Source: Oasisia sp. SBJ-2009 | Lineage: Eukaryota > Annelida > Polychaeta > Sabellida > Siboglinidae | Reading direction: 5' to 3' | Assembly: GCA_964017155.1 (NCBI GenBank) | Contig: OZ024861.1 | Location: 23,371,713 to 23,435,712 of the forward strand | DNA: 64,000 bases | In this document: positions 47,925-59,698 of the stretch, piece after piece | Numbering within the stretch: position 1 is the first letter of the stretch | Layout of the letters: each line of letters begins with the position of its first letter | Notes under the pieces: model-generated | The model's database searches: none | Told to the model about the DNA's origin: nothing | What the model saw: the letters and a program-made list of their open reading frames with translations, nothing else | Program-made: the position numbers and the translations under genes

Positions 47925-49550
47925 CCGAAAATAATACAGAGAAATCAGCCCAAAATCATCTTATGTTTTAGTGAATTGTAATAACTAATGCCATTAAAAG
48001 TCTGCTGTTAATGGAAAAAACATGCCTCTGAAGCTGTCACTTTTAATTGTCCTGTGTAAAATGTCTTATAATGGTTGTCTTTGATGGGATGGGGTCTCTA
48101 ATAATGGGGTAGGAGTCTCACATGGGATGTAAGGCAACAATAAGGTGTTCGTCCGCCATTACCCGAGCGACCAAAGAGTACCCTATAAAAGCAGCATTAT
48201 GCAGGTTGTCTGAATTTCTGTGAACACATATGTAGTGTGGAGTGAGTAGAAATGATGTTTTTGTGCAGCGTGGCACCAGATCTGTCAAATTATGACAGCT
48301 GTCAGTCGGTGCATTTCTGCGTATTAATACAGTTGTCATTTTGTTTGGTGATGTAATCATGGGCAATTCGTGGGTGGTTCAAGCAGAAATGGAGGGGTGT
48401 AAGGTTTGAAAGAAGTTTGTGGGAGCCTGAGGTATTATAAGTTTACAAATTTTTCACTGAACAACAGATCTCATCAAAATTAATAGGAAATTAAGGAAAT
48501 GTTATAATGGTCGCCTTTGGAAAATGCAAATGTGGTCTGACTCCATGGGGTGTGGTCTCATGAGGTGGAGGGGTCAGACCACAGTTAGATTTCCTGGTCT
48601 GACCCATACAAATGGAGTACCAAAATGATTGTGTTATTTAAAATGTTGAAAATTATTTTGTATTTGGAATGGGTACACTAAAGCAGACACACCAGTAGAT
48701 TAAGTGCTATGATGTATCTGCAGTGTATTGACGCATGTTAGGCAGAGTGTAGTTAGTGTAGTGAATTGTAGCCATTGTTTACATGATCCTGCAGATGCAG
48801 AAAAAAGCGTGCTAAATTTGGTCAATATTGACCAGAGATAGGTGATTTTGACAACATTTGATGAGCATGTCAAGATATGATTGCAATGACTATGTAAAAT
48901 TGAATTTTTTTCTCAGGTACAGTTTCCTTATAATCTGACAAAACGTTAACATGGGAAAATCAACTGTGCTCTGTGCCCTGGAGTCTCACAGGGTGGAATT
49001 GCTGTGGGGCTGGGGTGTGGTATCGGGTGGGGTTTGTTATGGGCTGGGGGGTCTTCACTTTTTGTTGGATGTTTGTTTCTGCCATTTTGAAATATCCCTT
49101 CACAGCTTAACATTCACTTTCCAATTCTTATGGCAACCTTTGTTCTTGTCCATCTTCTCTTTTCAAGCCAACCTGATTCATTCTCTGCCAGTGTCTTGCC
49201 CATCTCAATCTACACCACCTATGTTTGTTTTCAAATTCTCCTTCACTCCAATATCCTCTCAATTCAGAGGGGCTTTTTCTGTCTTAAGCACTCACATTCA
49301 TAGTTTTGTGCCATTTGCATCTTGCAAACTGTAACCTTTCCTCCATCAGTGTCACGGTGCTAGTAGTGTTAATATATTTAAGAATAAAATCTGCATACAC
49401 CTAAGAAGGGCGGGGTACACTTAGGTAGATAGATTGGACTCTCTATAAGCCAGAGGGCTTCCTTGTCCACCTGCCATCTAGAGTTGATCCTTTATTCAAC
49501 AAAACTGAGACATGTTTTACTCATGTAAAAGTGATAAAAATATATAACAT
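47925..49550. other. intergenic, nothing recognised
   Basis: No supported exon or RNA gene. A 127-codon + strand frame at 48951-49334 has no domain. Confidence 0.5.
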
Positions 49551-49554
49551 TGTA

Positions 49555-49670
49555 GTTCATTCATTCTATGATGCCACAGGCTGGAGACAGTGGTGGATAC
49601 TTGTGTATGAATTCACACATTAATTAAAGCATGGCTGAATGCTTCCCAGAGAAGTTGAGATGAGGTCAGA
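49555..49670 (+). mobile_element. SINE fragment
   Basis: Internal part of the 43562 SINE family (CTGGAGACAGTGGTGGATAC, then GAATGCTTCCCAGAGAAGTT). The head and tail are missing. Confidence 0.6.
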
Positions 49671-50462
49671 AAGAACTTTAAGCTGGGGAGTTAAACATCA
49701 AGCGTTGAGAGTAGGCCAGCTGGGTGCTGTGGTTAGACAAATTTACCTTTGGACGTTATTGGAATTATTGACTTTTAAACAATATTTATTTATTTTGTAC
49801 ATGCAAGTAATGTTGGTGTGTACTTAACATCCATACATTACCTGACATCACAATGTGTAACATTCTACCATAATATGCAGCTAAACAAAGTTATCAACAA
49901 CAAAATCAAGTTATACCCGATCAAATGTATGTATAGAGCTCATCCAAATTTACGTCATTGAAGCATAGCAACATTTGAATTCAACTGTTCAATATTTACA
50001 AATAGTTCCATACTGTTACTCAAATCCCTGAATTATCAAACTCAGAGAAAATTGTGATGAAGTTCATGACTCTCATTACAGTATACTGTCATCATGGCTC
50101 CAGAACTGAGGTTGTGCCCATTGAGACAAAGTGTGTCCTTTCAAACTACTTTTGTTTCCACAATAAAATAGCTAATTAAAACACATCAGGGCAGTCAGAT
50201 TGAGTTTTATTTGTATAACATAGTTATACAATTACACCGAACAGAAACTTCCATTAAAAAAATTACGTTTTTACAGATTCTTAGACAATTCTTGCCATCC
50301 TCTTCTTGCACATAGAACAGTAATATTAATAATACAGTGGTCTTATCCAACTTGTTCACCTGTTAATAATTTAAGTTACCTTAATCTCTTTCCCTCATAA
50401 ATGGTAATACTAAAGTCACCTGTACAACATTTCAGAAATGCTGTTTTCTTGAAACTTTCTGT

Positions 50463-50468
50463 TTTATT
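50463..50468 (-). terminator. poly(A) signal of gene C
   Basis: AATAAA on the minus strand about 60 bases after the gene C stop codon. Confidence 0.6.
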
Positions 50469-50526
50469 GCAACTTGAGAACAATTGCAATTCCAAGTTTG
50501 GTCCATCACCGCATTGGTTAAGAGAA

Positions 50527-51251
50527 CTACTTGGTAGTGTAAATATCATTTTCAACTAGAGTGACGTCACTCTCGCTTGTCTCTGCTTGTTTTTCATTGG
50601 TCACCTTTTTGAATGACCCTGATGTGCTGACAGCTGCCTTGACAGACTTCCAGCGTTTCGGTTTTGGCTTCAGCGAAGGTTTCCTCGGCAGTGGCATCGG
50701 TGGCTTCTTGTGAGGTCCGTCCTTGACCTCGTCAGGTGTGTTGGCATTTGTCATCGTTGTGTTGTCCAGCTGTTCTTTTTCTGCCTCCATTTCAATTACA
50801 GCACATGGTTCGTCATACAATGGCTGCTCCCTGGTCTCCTCGCCAATGTCCATGTGACATCTGATGTCATCATAGTATTCGTCCGCATCATTCTCCGACT
50901 GTTCTGTGGCGTGTTTCGCTTCAGTGTTGCCTTGACCGAATGTCACATTCTGATAGATTTGTTCTTTGGATTCACCAGTTCCTGCTTTTGCTGAAGCCGT
51001 TTTCTTTGTGTCATTATCCTGCACGTTACTGTACAACTGCTGCTGTGCATCAGAAACAAAGCCAGGGTTCACGTGAGACTTTCCGTAGCTTTCCCTGGTT
51101 CTTTGGTTGTTCGCGCCGACCGTCTGGTTGTTTCTTGGACATCCTGCAGGAATTGCCATTTTGTTCCTGCGGCGCTGAAGCAGCAATATGGCGACCACGG
51201 CCGCAAGTAGAAGGACTGCCAGACACAGGACGACACCCACTGGCACGACAA
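50527..51251 (-). CDS. gene C exon 3: transmembrane helix and tyrosine-rich tail
   Basis: 725 bp, enters in phase 1, acceptor TGTTTGTAG, stop at 50527-50529. Unlike genes A and B, helix and tail share one exon. Five tyrosine sites lie in acidic or Asn-containing contexts. The two YxNV sites are 22 residues apart, so they do not form an ITAM. Confidence 0.85.
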
Positions 51252-51818
51252 CTACAAACACACAGAGAGCTTTGTTAACATCAATGGGCACAATAACTAC
51301 AAACAAGACATGTAGCTTTGTTTAATGGCATGGCAACTAGAAAAACATATATAGCTTTGTTTAAGGGAGGGAGGGAGGGAGAGAGAGGGGGAGTGACGAA
51401 GAGAGGGAGGGAAGGAGGGAGCGAGGGAGTGAGAGCAAGAGATAAGTAATAACAAATAAGTCTAATTAACAACCTTAGAGGAATTTATTCAGATACATTG
51501 CTACTTATTAGATCAAAGGTTAATGGTCCATTAGGAGCCAAGTGACTGTAGAAAGAGATGAATGTATCTCGGAGCTTGGGAGGAGATACCATTACAATGA
51601 TCCTACTTGGCATATTAATATATAAACATTGACAACGTATCCCACAAGGCCTGTAATGTGACAGCATCCCGTGTCATGTGACAGCATCCCGTGTCATGTG
51701 ACAGCTACCTGCGGTGAGAAGGACGCGGAGTGACGCGTCACCTGTGTCGTTCCTGGGGCTGTCTCTCCCTGCCTGCGTGGAGTTACAGGAGGTCATCACG
51801 GGGACTGGGACATGGCAT
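50527..51818 (-). CDS. gene C: candidate transmembrane signalling adaptor
   Basis: Coding exons 51818-51709 and 51251-50527. A likely non-coding first exon ends at the donor 52701 (CTACAG/GTAAGT). It reads into exon 2 in the right phase but has a stop and no ATG, so the start is taken as the ATG at 51796-51794. The 270-residue product has an ectodomain of about 30 residues with sequons NST and NDT, a long helix (VVVVPVGVVLCLAVLLL through AILLL), a QRRRNK anchor and a roughly 215-residue tail. The tail carries LYSNV, IYQNV, EYYDDI, LYDEP and IYTTK, plus PPMPLPRKPSLKPKPK, an SH3-type ligand. YxN sites are classic Grb2 SH2 ligands. The layout resembles LAT/TRAT1-type adaptors. It lies between two receptor genes on the same strand. 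Missing SUEL/CUB exons cannot be fully excluded. Confidence 0.7.
51360..51440. repeat. GGGA/GAGA purine-rich repeat
   Basis: Short irregular GAGGGAGG array in the gene C intron. Confidence 0.8.
51709..51818 (-). CDS. gene C exon 2: short ectodomain
   Basis: 110 bp, acceptor CATATTTCAG, donor CCGCAG/GTAGCT. The frame fixed by the next exon reads CHVPVPV before the ATG, then MTSCNSTQAGRDSPRNDTGD. A start here gives a type III membrane protein without a cleaved signal peptide. If a real coding exon precedes it, the CHVPV residues would be translated too. Confidence 0.7.
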
Positions 51819-51829
51819 CTGAAATATGT

Positions 51830-52690
51830 ACAACTGTCACAATCACTGGTGGCAACACAAATACACCCAACACCATCTCACTGTTACAAAATGATAATAA
51901 CAATAATAATAACAACCATTTTTCATAAAGCACAAATTAGATACTTCTTGCATAATATTAATATATCGTAATATTAAAATCACATTGTTGAAAGTTTGTA
52001 ATAAAAACAGTGTAGACTGTAGGCACTAGCTACTTAGTTATACTGAGTTTTGCACATAAGTAATAATAGAATAATAAACATCGTAAAATTATGGTCATAT
52101 GAGGAAAAACATATAATTATTAAATATGCTAAAACAGTCGAATTAATATTTCTTTTAATACGGCAAAGATATCAGATAAATGTGTTAGTGCAGTGGCTGT
52201 GATAACTCAGTAGTGTGTGTGCGTGTGTGTGTGGTGTGTGTGCATGCATGTGTGTGTGTGTGTGTGGTGTGTGTGCATGTGTGCATGAGTGTATGGTTTG
52301 CTTCTATGCAATGTTCATCTCAGGCACACAACTTTCAAGCACTTTTATAACTTATCACAAAAAATGTGGTATCATTATTTATTTCTATGTGTTGGAGAAA
52401 ACAACATAACAAGTTGACCATTATCTGGTGCTACATTATCTGAATGTGGGATCTATTCTTATCATAATAATTTTCCTCACCTCTCAGACCTATTCCCTTC
52501 ATCCTGAACTGTGTTCATCTAAACCTATGATCAGTTCTCTTTATTATGAGTTACATTTGTAAATTGGTATTTGTAATTTACAATACATACAGCTGTACTT
52601 TGTTAATATTTAGCTACACTTTTCAGGTAGAACTTGACAACAATATGATGACTTGTACAGTACATAAAATACAAAATACGTATGTGTTAA
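51830..52690. other. gene C intron with GT microsatellite
   Basis: A GT-rich patch lies at 52214-52290. Nothing else is supported. Confidence 0.5.
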
Positions 52691-52700
52691 AAACACTTAC

Positions 52701-52740
52701 CTGTAGAGACAGAGTTTCACTGATAATTAACATGTCTTAA
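52701..52740 (-). other. gene C exon 1 donor (putative 5' UTR exon)
   Basis: A strong donor (TCTACAG/GTAAGTG) with the exon side at 52701. The upstream limit is unknown. In the phase needed for exon 2, a TAA lies about 30 bases before the donor, so the exon is probably untranslated. Confidence 0.45.
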
Positions 52741-53434
52741 TGACCACTGCCTGCCTGAATCCATGCCATGTAGTTGTGTGATTTGCTGGCCAGCCACCAG
52801 TGAGTCCTACCACTGAAATTGGCGTTGCTTTCTCACAGTAAAACTAACAACGGTTCCAACTATTTCAGTCGCGTCACGACACACACAGATGTAGATGTTA
52901 ATGACAGATCTACCTGTCATGTCCTGGTGTTCTTGCTGTCTTTCTGGCCGTCAAATGCCTGTAGCAATATCTGATTTAATGCAGCCAGTGCACAGCCTAG
53001 CTTTGTGCAGCAGCGCTTGTGTAGAAATAAAATTCACAGCCTCGGGTTGTTTAATGCAATTACCACCATACGTCGTGTGGCTGCCCATCCATGAACAGCT
53101 GTGTGTAGTTTTGTATAGTTCGCGGCACAAACTTTAACTTATAAATTGTGCCATTTGTTTTTATGATGCAGCACTGAATAATAGAATGTGTCGGCTTGTG
53201 ATGACGTTTGTCAATTTATATACAAATTATTATGTGCTCTATTTTATAAATCTCTGCCTACACACTTAGTATTAATTGCTCTGACATAATTTTGGGACTT
53301 AACGTTAATGTTTCACCAGGTTTTGTACATCTTACGGGTCACAGAACATAGTTTGCATTTTGTTATTAATTTTTAGTTTACCAAAGTGAAAAATCAGATA
53401 CAGCCGGTTTTTACACAAACAGATTTGATGTGTT

Positions 53435-53440
53435 TTTATT
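53435..53440 (-). terminator. poly(A) signal of gene B
   Basis: AATAAA on the minus strand about 140 bases after the gene B stop. Confidence 0.55.
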
Positions 53441-53580
53441 TTGCAGTCCACCAGCAGTGAAAAATCCAAAACAATTTGTGATACAAAAATACAATGTCTC
53501 CTTTTTTAATCTTGTTGTTGATAGGAAGACGTTTTCCCTGTTTCTTCCCAATCACGCTCCCTATTCATCCCATAATGTCT

Positions 53581-53830
53581 TTAACTTAGACGGGCCTTCG
53601 AGGGATTGTAACTTCGGACGCCCATCTTGTAAATTGGTGTTCTCTCGTAAAGGTGGCAAGAGGCCCAGTTCGACACGGGCTCAGTGGCGACATCTGCTGA
53701 CAGTCGGTGTAGTGATGTCGACAAAGCCTTATCCAGTGCGGCATTGGTCAGTCCGGGAACATGTGCCCGGGTCTGTGTGTTGTAGGCCATTATGATGTCA
53801 CTGTTAGCACCATCAGACGTGGTGCTCACA
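53581..53830 (-). CDS. gene B exon 6: cytoplasmic tail
   Basis: 250 bp, enters in phase 2, acceptor CAGTGCAG, stop at 53581-53583. The other nearby AG (CTACAG) would give an immediate stop, so the site is well fixed. The tail is short, with four tyrosines and no enzymatic domain. Confidence 0.85.
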
Positions 53831-56800
53831 CTGCACTGTAGACGGTCAGTCCTGGAAATTATGGTCAGTTAATTAGACACCGGTCAGTTAAAGTGTACAC
53901 TGGTCAGGCTTAAAATTAGGTCAGTTAAATTATACACCAGTCAGTCCTGGAAGTTGTGGTCAGTTAATTGTACACTGGTCAGTCCTGGAAGTTGTGGTCA
54001 GTTTAAATTATACACCAGTCAGTCCTGGAAGTTGTGGTCAGTTAATTGTACACTGGTCAGTCCTGGAAGTTGTGGTCAGTTAATTGTACACTGGTCAAGT
54101 CCTGGAAGTTGTGGTCAGTTAAGTGTACACCAGTCAGTCCTAAATGTTATGGTCAGTTTAAATTGTACAGTGGTCAGTTCTGAAAGTTTTGAGAAACTAA
54201 TCTGTGACCACACAGTTTGGAGTAAGACCTCTTAGCTAATCTTTTCAAGAGTATAAACTAATACACAAGATTCTTGCCTTATGTGTGGTCAATTACTTGT
54301 TCTCACCGTAAAATGTAACATGACATAGTGAATAGTGACGTGTCACTGTCTTAATTACATAGAAAATGACATAGACAGACTGAAGTTATTTATTGTGACA
54401 AAATTATTATACATAAAACATAAATGTAATAATGGCAAATAGTTGATACAAATAGGAGCCACCTATTTATAATATACACAAATGACCAGCTTACCATAGT
54501 GTAAACTAATTAAATGAGTTTGTTGCAAATGAATTTGAAAAGATGTCTGTAAAATGACTTTTTTGTCAGTTTGGCTCAGATGAAATGTGTCACTTGCCTT
54601 CTGAAGTGGTTAGCTGAGAGCCATACTATCAGAAGTACAACTAGTGTCAGGCAGATGGCACCACCAGCAATCAGACCTGTGGTTACAAAAATAGATACAG
54701 GTTGTAATATTGATGTCAGATCAGACTATACCTGTCAACACTCCTAGATTTTACCGGGAGTCTCCTGGATTTTTATGAGTCTCGGATTCACAGGATGGAA
54801 ACAAACCTCCCAAATGTTTGCTTCAGATCTCCAACTGTATCCTCCCCCATCTCCAAAGTACAAACCAATGGGACAGAGATTTGTGCAGGTTACAGTAAAT
54901 AAACTGGACTGAACTTTGAATGGATCATTGATCCAGTTTCATGGTTGTTATCAATATCAATACCTCTCAAGACATTATGTTGGTGTGTGGGCTGTGACCT
55001 TCAGATTGGTAATGAAGGTCATGGGAAGCAGCCAAAATGTTCGAAATATTCACCACATGCCAAGTGACACCAACACAGTTTCCTCGGAATAATTACATAG
55101 CACTGAACTGTTGAGATTCACATAAAATCTCAAATTCTCATATTTCAAAACAAAAATTTGGCAGGACAATAACTATTAGATTAATATTATTATTATTGAA
55201 TAAACACAAATTCAGTTTAATGTCAAAGTTACCTCAACATTGAAATAACACAAACCTGGGGCGGTCAACATTAAATCAAGTTTAACTCAGCATTGGATAA
55301 ACACTGAACAAACATCGACTCACTACATATGCAACGCCATGGAAACAACAATATGGAATCAATAACATGGAATCAACAACATGGAATCAACAACGTGGAA
55401 TTAACAACATGGAATCAACAATATATCAACATTGACTAAAACATATTTCTTACCATTATATCAAATATGGTAATCATTATTTAAACAATAATGCTTCCCA
55501 GAGAAGCCAAGATGACGATCGATTGAGCAGGTCTAAAGTGTAAAGCATTTTGAGCAGTCCTGAGGACTGGATACTGCACTATATAAGAACTTACCTTTAC
55601 TTACCTTTTACCACCCCTGGCTTGTGGGGATCATGCATTAGCTATGGGATTTACAACCAAGATGTGAATTCACATCACACTACTGAAGGTCATGCACGTA
55701 GACATATAGGCAGGGTCTATGACCTAGAGTTGACTCACTTACCCGCCTTCAAGTCCCAGTCATCAGGTGTTTTGCTGAGAGGTGTCACCCTCACACGGGT
55801 GACAATCTTTGCCGGACGACTCTTGGTGGTGCTGTTGATGACACTGCAGGGTGGGGATGTTGTTCTTTGCTCTGCTGCTGAAGCAAGTATTGTGTTCATC
55901 CTCTCTGTCTCCTTCGTTAGGATGTCCAACAACCTCGATTCAACCTCTTTGGGTTCCTTCCCCACACGTTCATCCTTGTCTTTCCCAGTAACTACACCAG
56001 ACACTGGGTTAGCAACCCTGCTTGTATTACGTAGGCTTAAATGGCTGATTAGCGTTATTAATAGTTTACTATTTTGGCTGTCAGATGAGACACCATCTTC
56101 TCTGTCATTGTGTGTTGGTGTGCTGTGGTCTCTGGTTGTATTCTTCATGTTGTCATGGTTACGTGCCAGGGCAATGCGTATGTCATACAGACCAACTGTC
56201 CTGGTATTTGTTCCATCCAGTGGTTGTGTGTCATTTCTGCGATGCAGGTTTTTGTCCTGCATCATTGACGTGTCGGTTGGTGTTAGTTTCTCAATGATGA
56301 GTGCTGTGTCCACGACGACAGGTGTCTCCATGACAGCTTGTGTTGCCATGACAACAGGTTGCCTTGGAGGTATCTCAGCTGTGACATCTGGATCATTAAA
56401 ACAAATGTAGTTCAATTTCAGTGATCCATTTCTTTAGCAGATGGTCACAGGGACTACAGTGAAACTGTCACATATTTATTGCTTCTAAATTTCTGCAGTT
56501 GTTTTATCCTAAAAAAGAACTTTGATGTGCACTTGATAGTTTCCAGATTTTCCTTTCTTTTTGTCTGACATGGTTATTGAGGTTCTAAATGAAATTAGAT
56601 CATTTAAAGAAGTGTTATGCAGTGACGCCATCTAGGGACTAGATTGACAGCAGCATTCATTCATCAGAGGGCACCACTGTCTAAATACCCACCACTTGTC
56701 AGAAATGCTAATTCTTCACCACATCCACAGTAAAATACATAAAGAATTATAGACTGGCAGATGGTATGTTGGTTGTCACACTGCATAGTGTTGCCATGTA

Positions 56801-59698
56801 TTGTAAGGAAAATAACTTGCTACAATTGTGCCACTTATCAACTGTAATGTGTCCTTAAGTGAACAAAAACATAATTTATCATAGTACAAATTGATGACCT
56901 CTGTGTATGGATGCATTTCAAGAAAGCTGGATGTGTGTGATTTTGATGACATTTCATCACAAAATCAACAATATGATGGCAGCGGTTGTCTGGTAATTTC
57001 AGGTTATTCTTTGTTACAGTTTTCATATAATCTCACAAAACATTGCCAGTGGAAAAGGTATATTTACGATTTTTATTTTGTGTACCTTTGAGCCGCCCTC
57101 TAACCTACCTTTGTAGTAGAGCCAGAATCCTTTGGCCACTGTCAGGAGTCCAGCAGCTGTGCTCCTGAAGTGGACAGTCACCGAACTGGTCACACTCCTA
57201 TACACCAGGCCACTGCCCACACACACGTCATGTGACCAGTGACCAGACTCACTGACCGTCAGTGCATCAATACAGCCATTGTGGTCAGTGTAATGGGCAA
57301 GGTTCATGTCCAGTAGGTAGATGTGTATGAAGTGACCAGTGGAGACAGAGATGGTCACATGACAGTCGTGGCCAGGTTCGTATCTGAGGGGGTAGTTGGG
57401 TGAGGTGAGATACCCTGAGGGTGAAGTGAGGCACCCTGAGGCGACAGACTGGCAGATGTCATGGTTACGAGTCACTGCAAAGAGACACACTTAGACACTG
57501 TTTATATAGTTATGATTAATCTTTCACTTTTTCTATAATGACATAATTTTTAATGTTGCCAGCATCAAACAGAGGCATGGAGAGGTTTGAAAAGTGACAC
57601 AACTGGTGACAGTAAATAAGTAAATTTATGTCCTCATTCACATGATTTGTGATAGTTATCGTGTTGGTCTCCTATCACAACAAACTCATAACGTACTTCA
57701 ATATACATAATATTACATATACACAATATACAGGTTATACAATGATCAATTGTAATAGCTTCAGGTTAGTGACTTCCATATATGAATGATGGGACGGACG
57801 GATGGACGGACGGACGGACGGACGGACGGACGGACGGACGGACGGACGGACGGACGGACGGACGGACGGACGGACGGACGGACGGACGGACGGACGGACG
57901 GACGGACGGACGGACGGACGGACGGACGGACGGACGGACGGAACAATATAACATAAATCACGAGCTAATTCCTTTCAACATATAATTAGATTTAAATTTA
58001 TCTTAATACCAATTGTAAGCTTCCTGGCTTGATGCTTAAAAATATTTTAATGATTTTATTTTTTTAATGTCTACAGGGAAATTACTCCAGAGTTAAGCCT
58101 CTGTTATTTCGAGTTTTCTTTAGTAACGATGTACAACAGGTCTCTCAATTGAGGTTGTTACTGTATCGATGGATAAAATGTTTACATTATTAATTTTATC
58201 TGTTAGATTAACATGTCTTTTGAGATGGAATGAGATGGAACGAAATGTGAGTCCAAAACACAAAACAGGAAATAAGGAAAACACTCGAACCTGGGATACA
58301 CTGAAATGTGACGAGAAAGTCGTTGCTGAAACCACATTCGTCTGATAGCCTCACTCTGGGTGCCATGAACTCACACGCCTCCCGCCCGACACACACGGGC
58401 TTCCACAGTGCCCTCTGGTGACAGGCAAAGGAGTGAAACTCTCCGGGACAGTGCCATGTCTGGCGGTGGTAGGCACCAACCACATGCACCATGGTGCCGG
58501 TGCGACACTCCATGCGGATCGGTGCATCGAAGCACTGGTGCACAACGTGTTCATTGTGCAGGGCTGCAATTTTTGTTGAATAATAATAATAATTAATATT
58601 TATAGAGTTGTACAATTATAATTCATGCAACTGCGATTCGATGTATGTTATTAACAATTGTAAAACAATTACTTCTGATAAAATTTTGAACATATTAAGT
58701 TAGTTATATTAAAACTATTAATTTAACACTATACAAAAAGATAAATTATAAATTAGACAAATTATTACTTTATTTACATATACAGTGTATGTGTATCTAC
58801 ATCATGTATACATATATACATATAGACCCACATGCACTCATACATAAATAAATAGTAATGCAGGTGTACATGCATTCAACATATGTATAAAAAGTAAGAT
58901 ATTTAATAACATTTCCTCAAACGAAATGGACTAGTAAAAATATCACTGATAGGTTACATGTATTTTTTAGATTTTTTGCATTTATCTTCAAAGTTCATAA
59001 TTTATCCATCACCAATATGAAGTCTAATGTACGAAGTTTCACACACTCATTTTGTGTCAGAGGTGGGGAATTGTTTGTCAATATAATGCAATGGCATGTA
59101 CCAAAATCCCCAGTAAGCCAAACTTATGAGATCTGTTAAATCCACTATCAAAAGATCTCTCAGTTGATGTTTACAAGAGTCACGTGACATACTGAGGAAC
59201 AAGGCTAATAAACACAATTAGGAGTTATTATTACAATCAAATAAGCCTATTCTCCAGTCGTTATTATAGCAAATGTAGCAGCATTTGGAAGTTGTCACAA
59301 AACAGACTTTATGCTTTAACAAATGGGCGATCACATGAATTTGCAAAGACCCAAAATAGATTAACCATTACGTAAAGTACGGTCTAGCTGTCACCACATT
59401 ACACACACAAATCAAATGTCTGCAGTGGTACCATTCAGTAAGTGAAACGATGCCAAATAATGATAATTTTAGATCATAAACATTGCAAGCCAACAGATGT
59501 GTAGACAAAACTAGACACTAGACATGGGTGTTGTTGAACCAACACAAGATGCAACAGTGTTCACTTTGTGTACTTCTGAAACATTCTCCCAAACTCACCT
59601 TGTGACAGAACAGGAGCCAGGACCAGTACACACAGGATGATGTCTAGTTGACGCATCAGGGTCATCCTTGTGGAAGTGATCTCTCTTGTCCTCTTCAT
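53581..59698 (-). CDS. gene B: SUEL-CUB transmembrane receptor
   Basis: Six exons (59698-59599, 58563-58291, 57474-57109, 56387-55743, 54676-54598, 53830-53581) join in one frame to 570 residues. Order: signal peptide 1-33, SUEL-like lectin domain about 34-125, CUB domain about 126-246, Ser/Thr-containing linker about 247-461 with four N-glycosylation sequons, transmembrane helix about 463-485, and an 83-residue tail. Intron phases are 1, 1, 1, 1, 2, identical to the shared part of gene A, so the two are paralogues. The intron after the transmembrane exon needs a GC donor. The tail has AYNTQ, LYERTPIYKMG and SYNPS tyrosines. Likely a cell-surface recognition or adhesion receptor. The ligand is unknown. 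Confidence 0.87.
53845..54200. repeat. 38-bp minisatellite (GGTCAGTCCTGGAAGTTGTG unit)
   Basis: About eight copies, unit near 38 bp with GTCAGTTAATTGTACACT as the second half. The array begins about 14 bp from the acceptor of the gene B tail exon. Confidence 0.9.
54598..54676 (-). CDS. gene B exon 5: transmembrane helix, GC donor
   Basis: 79 bp, enters in phase 1 and leaves in phase 2, acceptor GTAACCACAG. It encodes GLIAGGAICLTLVVLLIVWL followed by SANHFRR. The exon end reads TTCAGAAG/GCAAGTG, a textbook GC-AG donor context. The nearest GT four bases on would lead to a stop in the next exon. Confidence 0.87.
55325..55430. repeat. AACATGGAATCAACA short tandem repeat
   Basis: Six or so 15-16 bp copies in gene B intron 4. 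Confidence 0.8.
55490..55605 (+). mobile_element. SINE 3' fragment
   Basis: The 3' part of the 43562 SINE family (GCTTCCCAGAGAAGCC, then GGATACTGCACTATATAAGA), antisense in gene B intron 4. Confidence 0.65.
55743..56387 (-). CDS. gene B exon 4: membrane-proximal linker
   Basis: 645 bp, phase 1 at both ends, acceptor TGATCCAG, donor GGCGG/GTAAGT. It encodes 215 hydrophilic residues with sequons NDT, NTT, NTS and NST and predicted helices (SRLLDILTKETERMNTILAS). It has no known domain. It takes the place of the 3765-codon stalk exon of gene A. Confidence 0.86.
56388..57108. other. gene B intron 3, nothing recognised
   Basis: No further feature. Confidence 0.6.
57109..57474 (-). CDS. gene B exon 3: CUB domain
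   Basis: 366 bp, phase 1 at both ends, acceptor TCTTTGCAG, donor ACAAAG/GTAGGT. It is a well-preserved CUB domain: GYLTSPNYPLRYEPGHDC, HIYLLDMNLA, GCIDALTV, HDVCVGSGLVYRS and VTVHFRS, ending GFWLYYK. It is closer to the CUB consensus than the gene A copy. Confidence 0.92.
57791..57941. repeat. (GGAC)n tetranucleotide, about 37 copies
   Basis: Nearly pure GGAC/GTCC run of about 150 bp in gene B intron 2. Confidence 0.97.
58291..58563 (-). CDS. gene B exon 2: SUEL-type lectin domain
   Basis: 273 bp, phase 1 at both ends, acceptor AAATTGCAG, donor CCCAG/GTTCGA (weak +4 to +6). It encodes HQCFDAPIRMECRTG, VVGAYHRQTWHC, CVGREACEF and SDECGFSNDFLVTFQCIP, a SUEL/Gal-lectin pattern. As in gene A, the sugar-contact YGR is altered (AYHRQ). 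Confidence 0.85.
58564..59598. other. gene B intron 1, nothing recognised
   Basis: AT-rich intron. Confidence 0.6.
59599..59698 (-). CDS. gene B exon 1: signal peptide
   Basis: 100 coding bp, donor CACAAG/GTGAGT, leaves in phase 1. The first in-frame ATG is at 59698. A second ATG (59662) directly before the hydrophobic LDIILCVLVLAPVLSQ core could be the real start, because it gives a more standard signal peptide. The intron places the cleavage region at the exon end, as in many secreted-protein genes. Confidence 0.85.

Noticed and set aside
48951..49334. 127-codon + strand frame
   Set aside because: No domain, signal or neighbour relation that supports a gene.
50850..51040. ITAM in the gene C tail
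   Set aside because: The two YxNV motifs are 22 residues apart, not 6-12, so they are separate SH2-type sites.
57761..57985. SVRP repeat protein frames
   Set aside because: Produced by the GGAC tetranucleotide repeat.
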